Shown: in pieces, positions 15,673-24,388 of the stretch
Layout: each line of letters opens with the position of its first letter
Position numbering within the stretch: position 1 is the stretch's first letter
Origin: Pseudomonas fragi
Lineage (GTDB): Bacteria; Pseudomonadota; Gammaproteobacteria; Pseudomonadales; Pseudomonadaceae
Length of the DNA stretch: 60,029 bases
Assembly: GCF_002269505.1 (NCBI RefSeq)
Contig: NZ_NQKQ01000032.1
Coordinates: forward strand, 1 to 60,029
Reading direction: 5' to 3'
The notes under the pieces: model-generated
Database searches by the model: none
Seen by the model: only the letters and a program-made list of their open reading frames with translations
What the model was told of the DNA's origin: nothing
Program-made: the position numbers and the translations under genes

Positions 15673-16479
15673 ATGCTGCGTCTAAGCGCGCTTTATCGTT
15701 TTCCACTCAAATCCGGCAAGGGTGAAAGCTTGCCTCAGGCCCGGCTGGACAAGCTGGGGCTGGAAGGTGATCGCCGCTGGATGTTGGTGGATGAGGCCAG
15801 CGGGCGATTTCTCACCCAGCGTGCCGATCCCAAGATGAGCCAGCTGTCAGCGCTGTGGAACGTCACGGGTGGCTTGACCTTGAGCGCCCAGGGCTTTGAG
15901 GCTCTGGAGGTGGCGGTGCCTGATGCCGACACAGACCTGCGTGGTGTAACGATCTGGCGTGACACCCTGCGTGTGCCGGATGCAGGCGATGCTGCTGCCG
16001 ACTGGCTGAGCCGCTTTGTCGAAAAACCGGTGCGTCTGGTGCATGTGCCACTGCAAAGGGCGCGCACCACTGAGTCGGGATACGGCCGGGATGATGACCA
16101 GGTCGCGTTCGCCGATGGTTACCCGCTTTTGCTGATTGGTCAGGCATCCCTGGATGACATTTCCCGCAAGATCGGTCGGCCGATGGAGATGCTGCGTTTT
16201 CGTCCCAACCTGGTAATTGAAGGCAGCGAAGCCTTTGCCGAAGACGGCTGGAAGCGTATCCGCATTGGCGATGTGGAGTTTCGCGTGGTCAAGTCCTGCT
16301 CGCGCTGCATCCTGACCACTGTCGATCCGCAAACGGGGGTGCGTGATGAACAGCGAGAACCGCTGGCGACGCTGATGACCTATCGCAAGCAGGAAAACGG
16401 CACCATGTTCGGTCAGAACCTGGTCAACGATGGTAACGGCGTACTGGAAGTCGGGATGCCGGTGACGGTGCTGGAATAA
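15673..16479 (+). CDS. MOSC domain protein (YcbX-like)
   Basis: A 268-residue protein with an N-terminal MOSC beta-barrel (LSALYRFPLKSGKGES, LGLEGDRRWMLVDE) and a MOSC domain carrying the conserved cysteine in SCSRCILTTVDPQTG (residues about 212-226), the residue expected to bind molybdenum cofactor or carry sulfur. E. coli YcbX detoxifies N-hydroxylated bases; the same role is plausible here. It lacks the C-terminal ferredoxin domain of YcbX, being about 100 residues shorter. A long imperfect palindrome follows it. Confidence 0.88.
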   Translation: MLRLSALYRFPLKSGKGESLPQARLDKLGLEGDRRWMLVDEASGRFLTQRADPKMSQLSALWNVTGGLTLSAQGFEALEVAVPDADTDLRGVTIWRDTLRVPDAGDAAADWLSRFVEKPVRLVHVPLQRARTTESGYGRDDDQVAFADGYPLLLIGQASLDDISRKIGRPMEMLRFRPNLVIEGSEAFAEDGWKRIRIGDVEFRVVKSCSRCILTTVDPQTGVRDEQREPLATLMTYRKQENGTMFGQNLVNDGNGVLEVGMPVTVLE

Positions 16480-16489
16480 CGCCGGAGCT

Positions 16490-16637
16490 TGTAGTCGCTG
16501 AGGAGCGGAGCGAGGCTGCGATCGATGGCGCAGCCGTCGCGAAACCTGAGCCCCCAGTCTGTCTGGGCTACGGCGGTGCCTGATTTACTACGGCTGCGCC
16601 ATCGATCGCAGCCTCGCTTCGCTCCTCAGCGACTACA
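16490..16637. repeat. Long intergenic palindrome (TGTAGTCGCTG family)
   Basis: Inverted arms TGTAGTCGCTGAGGAGCG... and ...CGCTCCTCAGCGACTACA flank a non-symmetrical middle; the inner arms contain GAGGCTGCGATCGATGGCGC and its complement. It lies between converging genes (MOSC protein and slt) and may end both transcripts. Confidence 0.9.
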
Positions 16638-16648
16638 GAGTTTGCCTG

Positions 16649-18577
16649 TCACTGATCATCAAAATAGCGCTCATGCCAGTCCACCACCGGCTGCGGCGCA
16701 TTGAGCTTCTGTCCGTAGATCACCGAATAAGACAGTACGTTCTGCACATATTGGCGGGTTTCGTCGAACGGGATGCTTTCGATCCAGACGTCGAAGCCCA
16801 GGTGGTTGGCGCCCTTGAGCCATTGGCGCACGCGCCCCGGGCCTGCGTTGTAAGCCGCCGAAGCCAGCACCCGGTTGCCATTGAACTGACCATGCACCTG
16901 GCTCAGATAAGCCGCACCCAACTGAATGTTTTTATCGGGGTTCAACACTTGCTGCGGTGAGGCCAGCGGAATGCTGAATTTTCGTGCGGTCTCTTTGGCC
17001 GTGGCTGGCATCAACTGCATCAGGCCACTGGCGCCAACGCCGGAGCGGGCGTCATCCATAAAGGCGCTTTCCTGACGGGTAATGGCAAATACCCAGCTGG
17101 AATGCAGGCCGCGCAGTTTGGCTTCACGCACCAGGGTGTCGCGGTGGGCCATCGGGAAGCGAATGTCCAGATCGTCCCAGTACTGGGCCTGACTGATAGT
17201 GCGAATAGCCGGGAAATACCACTTTAGGTCGTAGGCCAGTTTGGCCTGGGCGACCATTTCGTCGCGGCTGAACAGGCGGCTGACGTAGTACCACTCACGA
17301 CGACCATCGACCACCTGGCCGCGATCATGGAATTCCAGTGCGCGTTGTACGCCGGGTGTGTTGCGCACTTTTTTGATCAGTTGCGGGCTGAGCATCAGCG
17401 GCCGGTTGTTGAGCTGGTAAGGGGTTTGCGCCCGATCAGCAGCGAGGAAACCGTAGAAATCCCGTTCGTTGGCGACTTTTTTGAACAGTACCAGCGCCTG
17501 CGGGTTTTTTGGCTCGGCCAGCTCCAGGCTGCGCGCCTGCCAGTAGCGCCAGCGGCTGGTGGTTGCCAGGTCCTGGGGCAGCTTGCGGGTCAACTGATAA
17601 GCGTCTTCCCAGCGGCCCAGGCGCAGCAGCAGGCGCAGGCGCCATTCGGTGACGGTGTTGTCCCGCAGTTCGGGGTCGTACTGGGTCATGATGTCCAGGC
17701 CGCGGCTGTCGTAGCGGCGGGCGAACGTCAGGCCGATTTCCCGGGCGATGGCGACTTTTTCATCGCGGGAAAAGTGCATGTTGGTGGCGTAGGTGTCGAG
17801 CAGGGATGCGGCTTTTTCCGGGTCCTGGCGCGCCAGGCGGCGCAGGCCCAGACCTACGGCGTCAGACATGGCCTCGCTGGCCGGGGCAAAGCGTGACGGC
17901 TGGCTGAGCATGTCGGGCTTTTGCGCCACTTCAATCATCAGCCGGGCTTGTGGGCCCAGGGTATTGAGGCCGTTGGCCAGTTGCGTGGCCAGGGCGTAAT
18001 TGCGTGCTTCAGCGGCCAGCTTGACCCGCTGCCAGCGTTTTTGCTCGGTCAGTTGGCCTGCAGCGGCCCATTGGCTGAACAGGGCGTCGCAGGCGGCAGG
18101 TTGTGCTTTGCCGACCATCCACAGTTTTTCTGCACTGGCATAACCCTCGGCCTTGCGGTTGTGTTGCAGTTCATATTGACCATTGAGGCAGTCCAGCTCG
18201 GTGAAGTTGAGCTTGGGGTCGTAGTACTTTTCAAAAGTGGCCCAGTCGCCACGGTCTGCCAGCCAACGCAACCATCGCAGTTTCATCCAGTTGGCCTGGG
18301 GCAGGTCGCCGTGCTCGGCCAGGAATTGCTCGATTTCAGTGTTGCTCGCCGACTTCAGTCGGGCGGTCAGCTCGTCATAGGCCAGGTACGGCGTGAGCGG
18401 GTAGCTGCGCAGGGCTGCGGAATTTTGAAAATAAGGGCCGGAATCGCCTTTGGCCAGGGCGCGCTTGGCCTGGTCGTACAGTTGGCGTTGTTGAGTCAGG
18501 TCTGCGCCATGGGCGGCTTGCACGGCACAACTGGTGAGAAGCAGGCAGGATAAAAAGTTGAAGAGACGACTGCGCAT
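16649..18577 (-). CDS. slt: Soluble lytic murein transglycosylase
   Basis: This 642-residue periplasmic Slt cleaves peptidoglycan between MurNAc and GlcNAc, forming 1,6-anhydro ends. Signal peptide of about 25 residues (SCLLLTSCAVQAAHGA). Residues about 25-450 form the alpha-solenoid of the Slt70 family; the C-terminal goose-lysozyme-like domain has the catalytic glutamate E503 (RQESAFMDDARSG), GLMQLMPATA and the AYNAGPGRV motif. The length matches E. coli Slt (645 with signal peptide). Its muropeptide products feed the nagZ recycling pathway, also encoded in this window. Confidence 0.94.
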   Translation of the reverse strand: MRSRLFNFLSCLLLTSCAVQAAHGADLTQQRQLYDQAKRALAKGDSGPYFQNSAALRSYPLTPYLAYDELTARLKSASNTEIEQFLAEHGDLPQANWMKLRWLRWLADRGDWATFEKYYDPKLNFTELDCLNGQYELQHNRKAEGYASAEKLWMVGKAQPAACDALFSQWAAAGQLTEQKRWQRVKLAAEARNYALATQLANGLNTLGPQARLMIEVAQKPDMLSQPSRFAPASEAMSDAVGLGLRRLARQDPEKAASLLDTYATNMHFSRDEKVAIAREIGLTFARRYDSRGLDIMTQYDPELRDNTVTEWRLRLLLRLGRWEDAYQLTRKLPQDLATTSRWRYWQARSLELAEPKNPQALVLFKKVANERDFYGFLAADRAQTPYQLNNRPLMLSPQLIKKVRNTPGVQRALEFHDRGQVVDGRREWYYVSRLFSRDEMVAQAKLAYDLKWYFPAIRTISQAQYWDDLDIRFPMAHRDTLVREAKLRGLHSSWVFAITRQESAFMDDARSGVGASGLMQLMPATAKETARKFSIPLASPQQVLNPDKNIQLGAAYLSQVHGQFNGNRVLASAAYNAGPGRVRQWLKGANHLGFDVWIESIPFDETRQYVQNVLSYSVIYGQKLNAPQPVVDWHERYFDDQ

Positions 18578-18792
18578 GAGGCTTCCGTACTGATAAAAAA
18601 TGCGACGAGCGCAGGTCGGGCCTGCACTGATTATCTCGTAGCTTAGCCTTTTGCCAGCAGCGCGTGAAAGCCTTGGCGGTCAAGCGGTGCAACTTGGCAC
18701 TAAATGAAGGGGAGCGGGCGCCGTACACGAAATACCCGGCCGCCTGAGGGGTTAAATCAGGTAGAATGCGCGCCCAGTTTTTGGAGAAGCTC

Positions 18793-20709
18793 ATGACCCT
18801 GCTCAAATTCAGCGATGTGTCCCTTGCTTTCGGCTCTATGCCGTTGTTGGACAAGGTGTCCTGGCAGATCGCCCGTGGAGAGCGGGTGTGCATCATCGGC
18901 CGCAACGGTACCGGCAAGTCCAGCATGATGAAGCTGGTTAAAGGTGATCAAAAACCCGATGACGGCTCTGTTTGGCGCGCGCCCGGCCTCAAGATTGGCG
19001 AATTGCCGCAAGAGTTGCCGGTAGCCGACGAGCGGACCGTGTTCGACGTTGTGGCCGAAGGCCTGGACGGTGTTGGCGAACTGCTGGCCCAGTACCATCA
19101 CCTGAGTCAGAACATCGTCACCGATGCTGACCTGGACAAGCTGATGCACGTCCAGCAAGACCTTGAAGCCCGTGATGGCTGGCGCTTGCAGCAACTGGTA
19201 GACAGCACCCTGAGCCGTCTGCAGTTGCCGGCAGATAAAACTCTTGCCGAATTGTCCGGCGGCTGGCGTCGACGCGTCCTGCTGGCTCAAGCACTGGTTT
19301 CCGAACCGGACTTGCTGCTGCTCGACGAACCGACCAACCACCTGGATATCGGCGCAATCGCGTGGCTGGAAGAGGCCTTGAAGGACTTCCAGGGCGCGGT
19401 ACTGTTTATTACCCACGACCGTTCATTTCTGCAAAATCTGGCCACCCGGATTCTGGAACTGGACCGTGGCGGCCTGATCGACTGGAACGGCGACTACGCC
19501 AGCTTCCTGGTCCACAAGGAAGCCACCCTGGCTGCTGAAGAAACCGCCAACGCGCTGTTCGACAAGCGCCTGGCCCAGGAAGAAGTGTGGATCCGCCAGG
19601 GCATCAAGGCCCGCCGTACCCGCAACGAAGGCCGCGTGCGCGCCCTGAAAGAACTGCGCGTAGAGCGCAGCGAACGTCGCGAGCGTACCGGCAAGGCCAA
19701 CATCCAGCTGGACACCGCAGACAAATCCGGCAAACAAGTAATGGTGCTGGAAAACGTCAGCTTTGCGCACCCGGGTGGTCCGTTCCTGCTCAAGGACTTC
19801 TCGATGGTGCTCCAGCGCGGCGACCGTATCGGCCTGCTGGGTGCCAACGGTACCGGTAAAACCACGCTGCTCAAGTTGATGCTGGGCGGCCTGGTGCCAA
19901 CCGAAGGTACGGTTGAAGAGGGCACGCGCATTGACGTGGCTTACTTCGATCAGCTGCGTCATCAGCTGGATCTGGAAAAAACCGTGATCGACAACGTGGC
20001 TGAAGGCCGCGACTTTATCGATATCGACGGCCAGAGCCGCCACGTGCTCAGCTACCTGGGTGACTTCCTGTTCAGCCCTCAGCGTGCCCGCACGCCGGTC
20101 AAGGCGCTGTCGGGTGGTGAGCGTGCCCGTCTGTTGCTGGCCAAGCTGTTCAGCAAGCCGGCCAACCTGCTGGTGCTCGATGAGCCAACCAACGACCTGG
20201 ACGTTGAAACCCTGGAGTTGCTTGAAGAAGTGCTGCTGACCTTCAAGGGCACCGTGCTGATGGTCAGTCACGACCGGGCATTCCTTGATAACGTGGTTAC
20301 CAGCACCCTGGTTTTCCAGGGCGAAGGCAAGGTTCGCGAATACGTGGGCGGTTATCAGGACTGGCTGCGTCAGGGCGGTTCGCCACGCCTGCTGGGCGTA
20401 ACCGAGAGCAAGTCCGGCAAGGCCGACCTGAACTCGGCGGTGGTCGAGGCTGCCCCGGCACCTGTGGCTGCGCAACCTGCTCCGGCTGCGAAAAAGAAAC
20501 TCAGCTACAAGCTGCAGCGTGAGCTGGAAGCCTTGCCTGCTGATATCGACGCCAAAGAACAGGCAATTGCCGCGGTTGAAGCAGAAATGGCTGACGCTGG
20601 TTTCTATCAACTGCCTGCGGCCAAAACCGCAGAAGTGATTGCCAAGCTTGAAACATTGCAAGCCGAGCTTGAACAGCTGGTTGAGCGTTGGGCCGAGCTG
20701 GATGCCTGA
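18793..20709 (+). CDS. uup: ABC-F family ATPase (Uup-like)
   Basis: A 638-residue soluble protein with two ATP-binding cassettes and no membrane segments. Walker A motifs are GRNGTGKSSMM and GANGTGKTTLL; signatures are LSGGWRRRVLLAQAL and LSGGERARLLLAKLF; Walker B motifs end in DEPTNHLD and DEPTNDLD. A charged linker (about 240-305) separates the cassettes, and a C-terminal coiled coil (about 565-638) is typical of Uup. ABC-F proteins act on ribosomes or branched DNA, not in transport. ATG 18793 follows GGAGAAG; an in-frame ATG at 18766 has no ribosome site. Confidence 0.88.
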   Translation: MTLLKFSDVSLAFGSMPLLDKVSWQIARGERVCIIGRNGTGKSSMMKLVKGDQKPDDGSVWRAPGLKIGELPQELPVADERTVFDVVAEGLDGVGELLAQYHHLSQNIVTDADLDKLMHVQQDLEARDGWRLQQLVDSTLSRLQLPADKTLAELSGGWRRRVLLAQALVSEPDLLLLDEPTNHLDIGAIAWLEEALKDFQGAVLFITHDRSFLQNLATRILELDRGGLIDWNGDYASFLVHKEATLAAEETANALFDKRLAQEEVWIRQGIKARRTRNEGRVRALKELRVERSERRERTGKANIQLDTADKSGKQVMVLENVSFAHPGGPFLLKDFSMVLQRGDRIGLLGANGTGKTTLLKLMLGGLVPTEGTVEEGTRIDVAYFDQLRHQLDLEKTVIDNVAEGRDFIDIDGQSRHVLSYLGDFLFSPQRARTPVKALSGGERARLLLAKLFSKPANLLVLDEPTNDLDVETLELLEEVLLTFKGTVLMVSHDRAFLDNVVTSTLVFQGEGKVREYVGGYQDWLRQGGSPRLLGVTESKSGKADLNSAVVEAAPAPVAAQPAPAAKKKLSYKLQRELEALPADIDAKEQAIAAVEAEMADAGFYQLPAAKTAEVIAKLETLQAELEQLVERWAELDA

Positions 20710-20728
20710 TTGATCGCGTGCTGAACTG

Positions 20729-20765
20729 AAAAGCCCGGCCCTTTAACAAGGTGCCGGGCTTTTTT
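20729..20765. terminator. Terminator after the ABC-F gene
   Basis: The hairpin AAAAGCCCGGC / GCCGGGCTTTT is followed by TTTTTT. It lies between converging genes and can also serve the universal stress protein gene from the other side. Confidence 0.9.
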
Positions 20766-20785
20766 GTTGTTACATGCAGATAAAC

Positions 20786-21226
20786 TTAGTCAGGTTTTTT
20801 CAGGCTGACGGCCAGCACGTCGCACGGTGCACCATGCAGTACGTCGTTGGCGGTCGAGCCCAGCAGCAGGGCGAGGCCGTGGCGACCGTGGCTGCCGACC
20901 ACGATCAGGTCGCAGTTTTGCGCTTTGGCCAGGGCATGGATTTCCTGGCGCGGCTGACCGTAGTTCAAGTGGCAGAAGTCCTTGTGCAGTTGCGGGTACT
21001 TGGCAATCAGCCGCTCAAGGCGCTCTTTGGCCTGATCGAACTGTTGCTGCTGCAATTGCGAAAGATCCATCGGCACGTCGCCGCCGAACGCCATCGCCAT
21101 CGGTTCAACGATGTGTATCAGCGACAATTTGGCGCCGTTGGCCTTGGCGCTTTCACTGGCGCGGTTGATCACGGGGTCGCATTCGTCGGTCAGGTCTACG
21201 GCGACCAGGATATGTTCGTAGGGCAT
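20786..21226 (-). CDS. Universal stress protein (UspA family)
   Basis: This 146-residue single Usp domain opens YEHILVAVDLTDECD; the ATP-binding motif GSHGRHGLALLLGSTANDVL matches the G-2x-G-9x-G(S/T) pattern of nucleotide-binding Usp proteins. Expected to be a cytoplasmic dimer involved in stress survival; the exact role is not known. Single gene, divergent from the membrane protein at 21330. Confidence 0.93.
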   Translation of the reverse strand: MPYEHILVAVDLTDECDPVINRASESAKANGAKLSLIHIVEPMAMAFGGDVPMDLSQLQQQQFDQAKERLERLIAKYPQLHKDFCHLNYGQPRQEIHALAKAQNCDLIVVGSHGRHGLALLLGSTANDVLHGAPCDVLAVSLKKPD

Positions 21227-21329
21227 GTGGGGTGCTCCTGTAGATGGCGATTAATTATGAGTATGGCCCTTTTCCAGAGCCTTGGTTCAAGTCTGGGTCA
21301 CGCGTTTATCAAGTAATGAGAGTACAGAT

Positions 21330-21767
21330 ATGACGGTATGGATAGTGGTGTCAATCCTGGCACTGGTTCTGAGCCCTCTGGCGTGGTTGCGTCCATCCCG
21401 GGGTCAAAGTGGTCGTATGGACCTGCGCATGGAGGCGCGGCGCATGGGTTTGTCCATGCAGCTGGCGCCCCAGGAGTGGCCGCACTGGCTTGAGCCGCAA
21501 CCACCCGGTTCCTGCGCGCAGTACCACCGCCCGCGCCGCAGTACTAAGCCTGATGTTTGGTGCTATTGGCAATCGGCACCTGGAAAATGGCTCAACCGCT
21601 GGCAGGAAGAATGTGAGGATGAGCGCCTGCTGGCGCAGTTCAGCAAGCTGCCAGCCAACGTGTACAAGGTTGAGGCAGACAAACAAATGATCGTGCTGGT
21701 GTGGGGCGAGAAGGGCGAGGCCCAGGTGCTCAAGGCGATCGACGAGGTGCTTAAGGCGCTGGCTTGA
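21330..21767 (+). CDS. Conserved single-pass membrane protein of unknown function
   Basis: A 145-residue protein with an N-terminal membrane segment (MTVWIVVSILALVLSPLAWL) acting as anchor or uncleaved signal, then a basic stretch (RPSRGQSGRMDLRMEARRM) and a soluble domain rich in Trp (PQEWPHWLEPQ, KWLNRWQEECEDERLL). ATG 21330 is chosen because it begins directly at the hydrophobic segment; an upstream in-frame ATG at 21282 adds 16 polar residues. I recognise it only as a gene that sits upstream of fadBA in Pseudomonas. Confidence 0.8.
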   Translation: MTVWIVVSILALVLSPLAWLRPSRGQSGRMDLRMEARRMGLSMQLAPQEWPHWLEPQPPGSCAQYHRPRRSTKPDVWCYWQSAPGKWLNRWQEECEDERLLAQFSKLPANVYKVEADKQMIVLVWGEKGEAQVLKAIDEVLKALA

Positions 21768-21783
21768 ATGTGTGCTTCGGTTC

Positions 21784-21928
21784 TTGTAGTCGCTGACGAG
21801 GTACGAGGCTGCGATCGGGCGCGCAGCGGCCGTTAATCCTGAGTCTCCCGTTTTCTGACGCACGCAGGTGCACCAGTACCGACGGCTTCGCCGCCGATCG
21901 CAGCCTCGTACCTCGTCAGCGACTACAA
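21784..21928. repeat. Long intergenic palindrome (TGTAGTCGCTG family)
   Basis: Inverted arms TTGTAGTCGCTGACGAGGTA and TACCTCGTCAGCGACTACAA with inner arms around GAGGCTGCGATCGG. Same family as 16490-16637. The remaining 285 bases up to fadB hold no gene but carry its promoter region. Confidence 0.9.
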
Positions 21929-22037
21929 GGATCTGTGAGGTGCGGGGTTTTTGAACTGACTGCCGGGTCGTTTTGTCATCATTGTTTTGGACAATTGACA
22001 ATCGATCGCTTTTCCGTGAAGGTGTCGACACCCAAAT

Positions 22038-22064
22038 CAAACGGGCGTATGAATTGAGTGTTTG
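22038..22064. promoter_or_regulatory. Possible PsrA sites upstream of fadBA
   Basis: CAAAC-GGGC-GTATG (22038-22051) fits the PsrA consensus (G/C)AAAC-N2-4-GTTT(G/C) with one mismatch. It abuts GAATT-GAGT-GTTTG (22051-22064), a weaker second half-conserved site. PsrA is encoded at 31234 and is known to control fadBA5-type beta-oxidation genes in P. aeruginosa. The match is visual only. Confidence 0.5.
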
Positions 22065-22213
22065 TCGTGTAAGACGATGCTTGTTCAATCCCGATTATCG
22101 CGTTGGCGGGTGTGCCTGGCGGATTGGCAACAGCATTGACGCAAAAGTCAGTGACAGCCAGACGCTAGCTTCTGACGTGTACTGTTCAGCTTCCATATCC
22201 TGGAGATCAGTTG

Positions 22214-24361
22214 ATGATTTACGAAGGTAAAGCCATCACGGTTACGGCTCTTGAAAGTGGCATCGTCGAACTCAAGTTCGACCTCAAGGGTGAGTCCGTC
22301 AACAAATTCAACCGTCTAACCCTGAACGAATTGCGTCAGGCGGTAGATGCGATCAAGGCAGACGCTTCGGTCAAGGGTGTCATCGTTTCCAGCGGTAAAG
22401 ACGTATTTATCGTCGGCGCCGACATCACCGAATTCGTCGAAAACTTCAAGTTGCCGGATGCCGAGCTGATTGCTGGCAACCTCGAAGCCAACAAGATCTT
22501 CAGCGATTTTGAAGACCTCAATGTGCCGACCGTCGCAGCCATCAATGGCATCGCGTTGGGTGGCGGCCTGGAAATGTGCCTGGCAGCCGACTTCCGGGTC
22601 ATGGCTGACAGCGCCAAGATCGGCCTGCCGGAAGTTAAGCTGGGCATCTACCCTGGCTTTGGCGGCACCGTGCGTCTGCCACGCCTGATCGGTGTTGATA
22701 ACGCGGTTGAATGGATTGCCTCGGGCAAGGAAAACCGCGCAGAAGACGCTCTGAAAGTCAGCGCCGTTGATGCTGTGGTCACTGCTGACAAGCTGGGCGC
22801 AGCTGCCCTGGACCTGATCAAGCGCGCCATCAGTGGCGAACTGGATTACAAGGCCAAGCGCCAGCCGAAGCTGGAAAAGCTCAAGCTCAACGCTATCGAA
22901 CAAATGATGGCTTTCGAAACCGCCAAAGGTTTCGTGGCTGGCCAGGCCGGCCCGAACTACCCGGCCCCGGTTGAAGCGATCAAGACCATCCAGAAAGCCG
23001 CGAACTTCGGTCGTGACAAGGCGTTGGAAGTTGAAGCTGCAGGTTTCGCCAAGCTGGCCAAAACCAGCGCTTCGCAATGCCTGATCGGCCTGTTCCTGAA
23101 CGATCAGGAGCTGAAGAAAAAGGCCAAGGTCTACGACAAGATCGCCAAAGACGTGAAGCAGGCCGCCGTTCTGGGCGCCGGCATCATGGGTGGCGGCATT
23201 GCCTATCAGTCGGCGTCCAAAGGCACCCCGATCCTGATGAAGGACATCAACGAGCACGGCATCGAGCAGGGTCTGGCTGAAGCCGCCAAACTGCTGGTGG
23301 GCCGCGTTGATAAAGGTCGCATGACCCCGGCGAAAATGGCTGAAGTACTGAACGGCATTCGTCCTACTTTGTCCTACGGCGATTTCGGCAACGTCGACCT
23401 GGTGGTCGAAGCGGTTGTCGAGAACCCGAAGGTCAAGCAGGCTGTATTGGCGGAAGTGGAAAACCACGTTCGCGAAGACGCCATCCTCGCTTCCAACACC
23501 TCGACCATTTCCATCAGCCTGCTGGCCAAGGCCCTCAAGCGTCCGGAAAACTTCGTTGGCATGCACTTCTTCAACCCGGTGCACATGATGCCGCTGGTTG
23601 AAGTGATCCGTGGCGAGAAGTCCAGCGACCTGGCCGTGGCAACCACCGTTGCCTACGCCAAGAAAATGGGCAAGAACCCGATCGTGGTCAACGACTGCCC
23701 GGGCTTTTTGGTCAACCGCGTGCTGTTCCCGTACTTCGGCGGTTTCGCCAAGCTGGTCAGCGCCGGTGTCGACTTTGTGCGTATCGACAAAGTGATGGAA
23801 AAATTCGGCTGGCCAATGGGCCCGGCGTACCTGATGGACGTGGTCGGCATCGACACCGGCCACCACGGTCGCGACGTTATGGCTGAAGGCTTCCCGGACC
23901 GCATGAAAGACGACCGCCGCTCGGCGATCGATGCGCTTTACGAGGCCAAGCGCCTGGGTCAGAAGAACGGTAAGGGCTTCTACGCTTACGAGGCTGACAA
24001 AAAGGGCAAGCAGAAGAAAGTGGTTGATTCGAGCGTGCTTGAAGTGCTCAAGCCAATTGTTTACGAGCAGCGCGACGTGACCGACGAAGACATCATCAAC
24101 TGGATGATGATCCCGCTGTGTCTGGAAACCGTACGTTGCCTGGAAGACGGCATCGTTGAAACCGCAGCCGAGGCCGATATGGGCCTGGTCTACGGCATTG
24201 GCTTCCCGCTGTTCCGTGGTGGTGCGCTGCGCTACATCGATTCGATCGGTGTTGCAGAGTTCGTCGCCCTGGCCGATCAGTACGCTGAACTGGGCGCGCT
24301 GTACCACCCGACTGCGAAGCTGCGTGAGATGGCCAAAAACGGCCAGAGCTTCTTCGGTTAA
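22214..24361 (+). CDS. fadB: Fatty acid oxidation complex subunit alpha
   Basis: FadB, 715 residues: a multifunctional beta-oxidation enzyme. The N-terminal crotonase domain (about 1-190) has enoyl-CoA hydratase/isomerase signatures (VGADITEFVENF, INGIALGGGLEMCLAADFR, KLGIYPGFGGTVRLPR). From about residue 315 comes the 3-hydroxyacyl-CoA dehydrogenase domain with AAVLGAGIMGGGIAYQSA, the catalytic region MHFFNPVHMMPLVEVI, and NDCPGFLVNR. It forms the alpha2-beta2 complex with FadA. ATG 22214 follows TCCTGGAGATC; the gap to fadA is 27 bases. Confidence 0.96.
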   Translation: MIYEGKAITVTALESGIVELKFDLKGESVNKFNRLTLNELRQAVDAIKADASVKGVIVSSGKDVFIVGADITEFVENFKLPDAELIAGNLEANKIFSDFEDLNVPTVAAINGIALGGGLEMCLAADFRVMADSAKIGLPEVKLGIYPGFGGTVRLPRLIGVDNAVEWIASGKENRAEDALKVSAVDAVVTADKLGAAALDLIKRAISGELDYKAKRQPKLEKLKLNAIEQMMAFETAKGFVAGQAGPNYPAPVEAIKTIQKAANFGRDKALEVEAAGFAKLAKTSASQCLIGLFLNDQELKKKAKVYDKIAKDVKQAAVLGAGIMGGGIAYQSASKGTPILMKDINEHGIEQGLAEAAKLLVGRVDKGRMTPAKMAEVLNGIRPTLSYGDFGNVDLVVEAVVENPKVKQAVLAEVENHVREDAILASNTSTISISLLAKALKRPENFVGMHFFNPVHMMPLVEVIRGEKSSDLAVATTVAYAKKMGKNPIVVNDCPGFLVNRVLFPYFGGFAKLVSAGVDFVRIDKVMEKFGWPMGPAYLMDVVGIDTGHHGRDVMAEGFPDRMKDDRRSAIDALYEAKRLGQKNGKGFYAYEADKKGKQKKVVDSSVLEVLKPIVYEQRDVTDEDIINWMMIPLCLETVRCLEDGIVETAAEADMGLVYGIGFPLFRGGALRYIDSIGVAEFVALADQYAELGALYHPTAKLREMAKNGQSFFG

Positions 24362-24388
24362 GCGCCCCATTAGAGTGAGAGTGAAATT

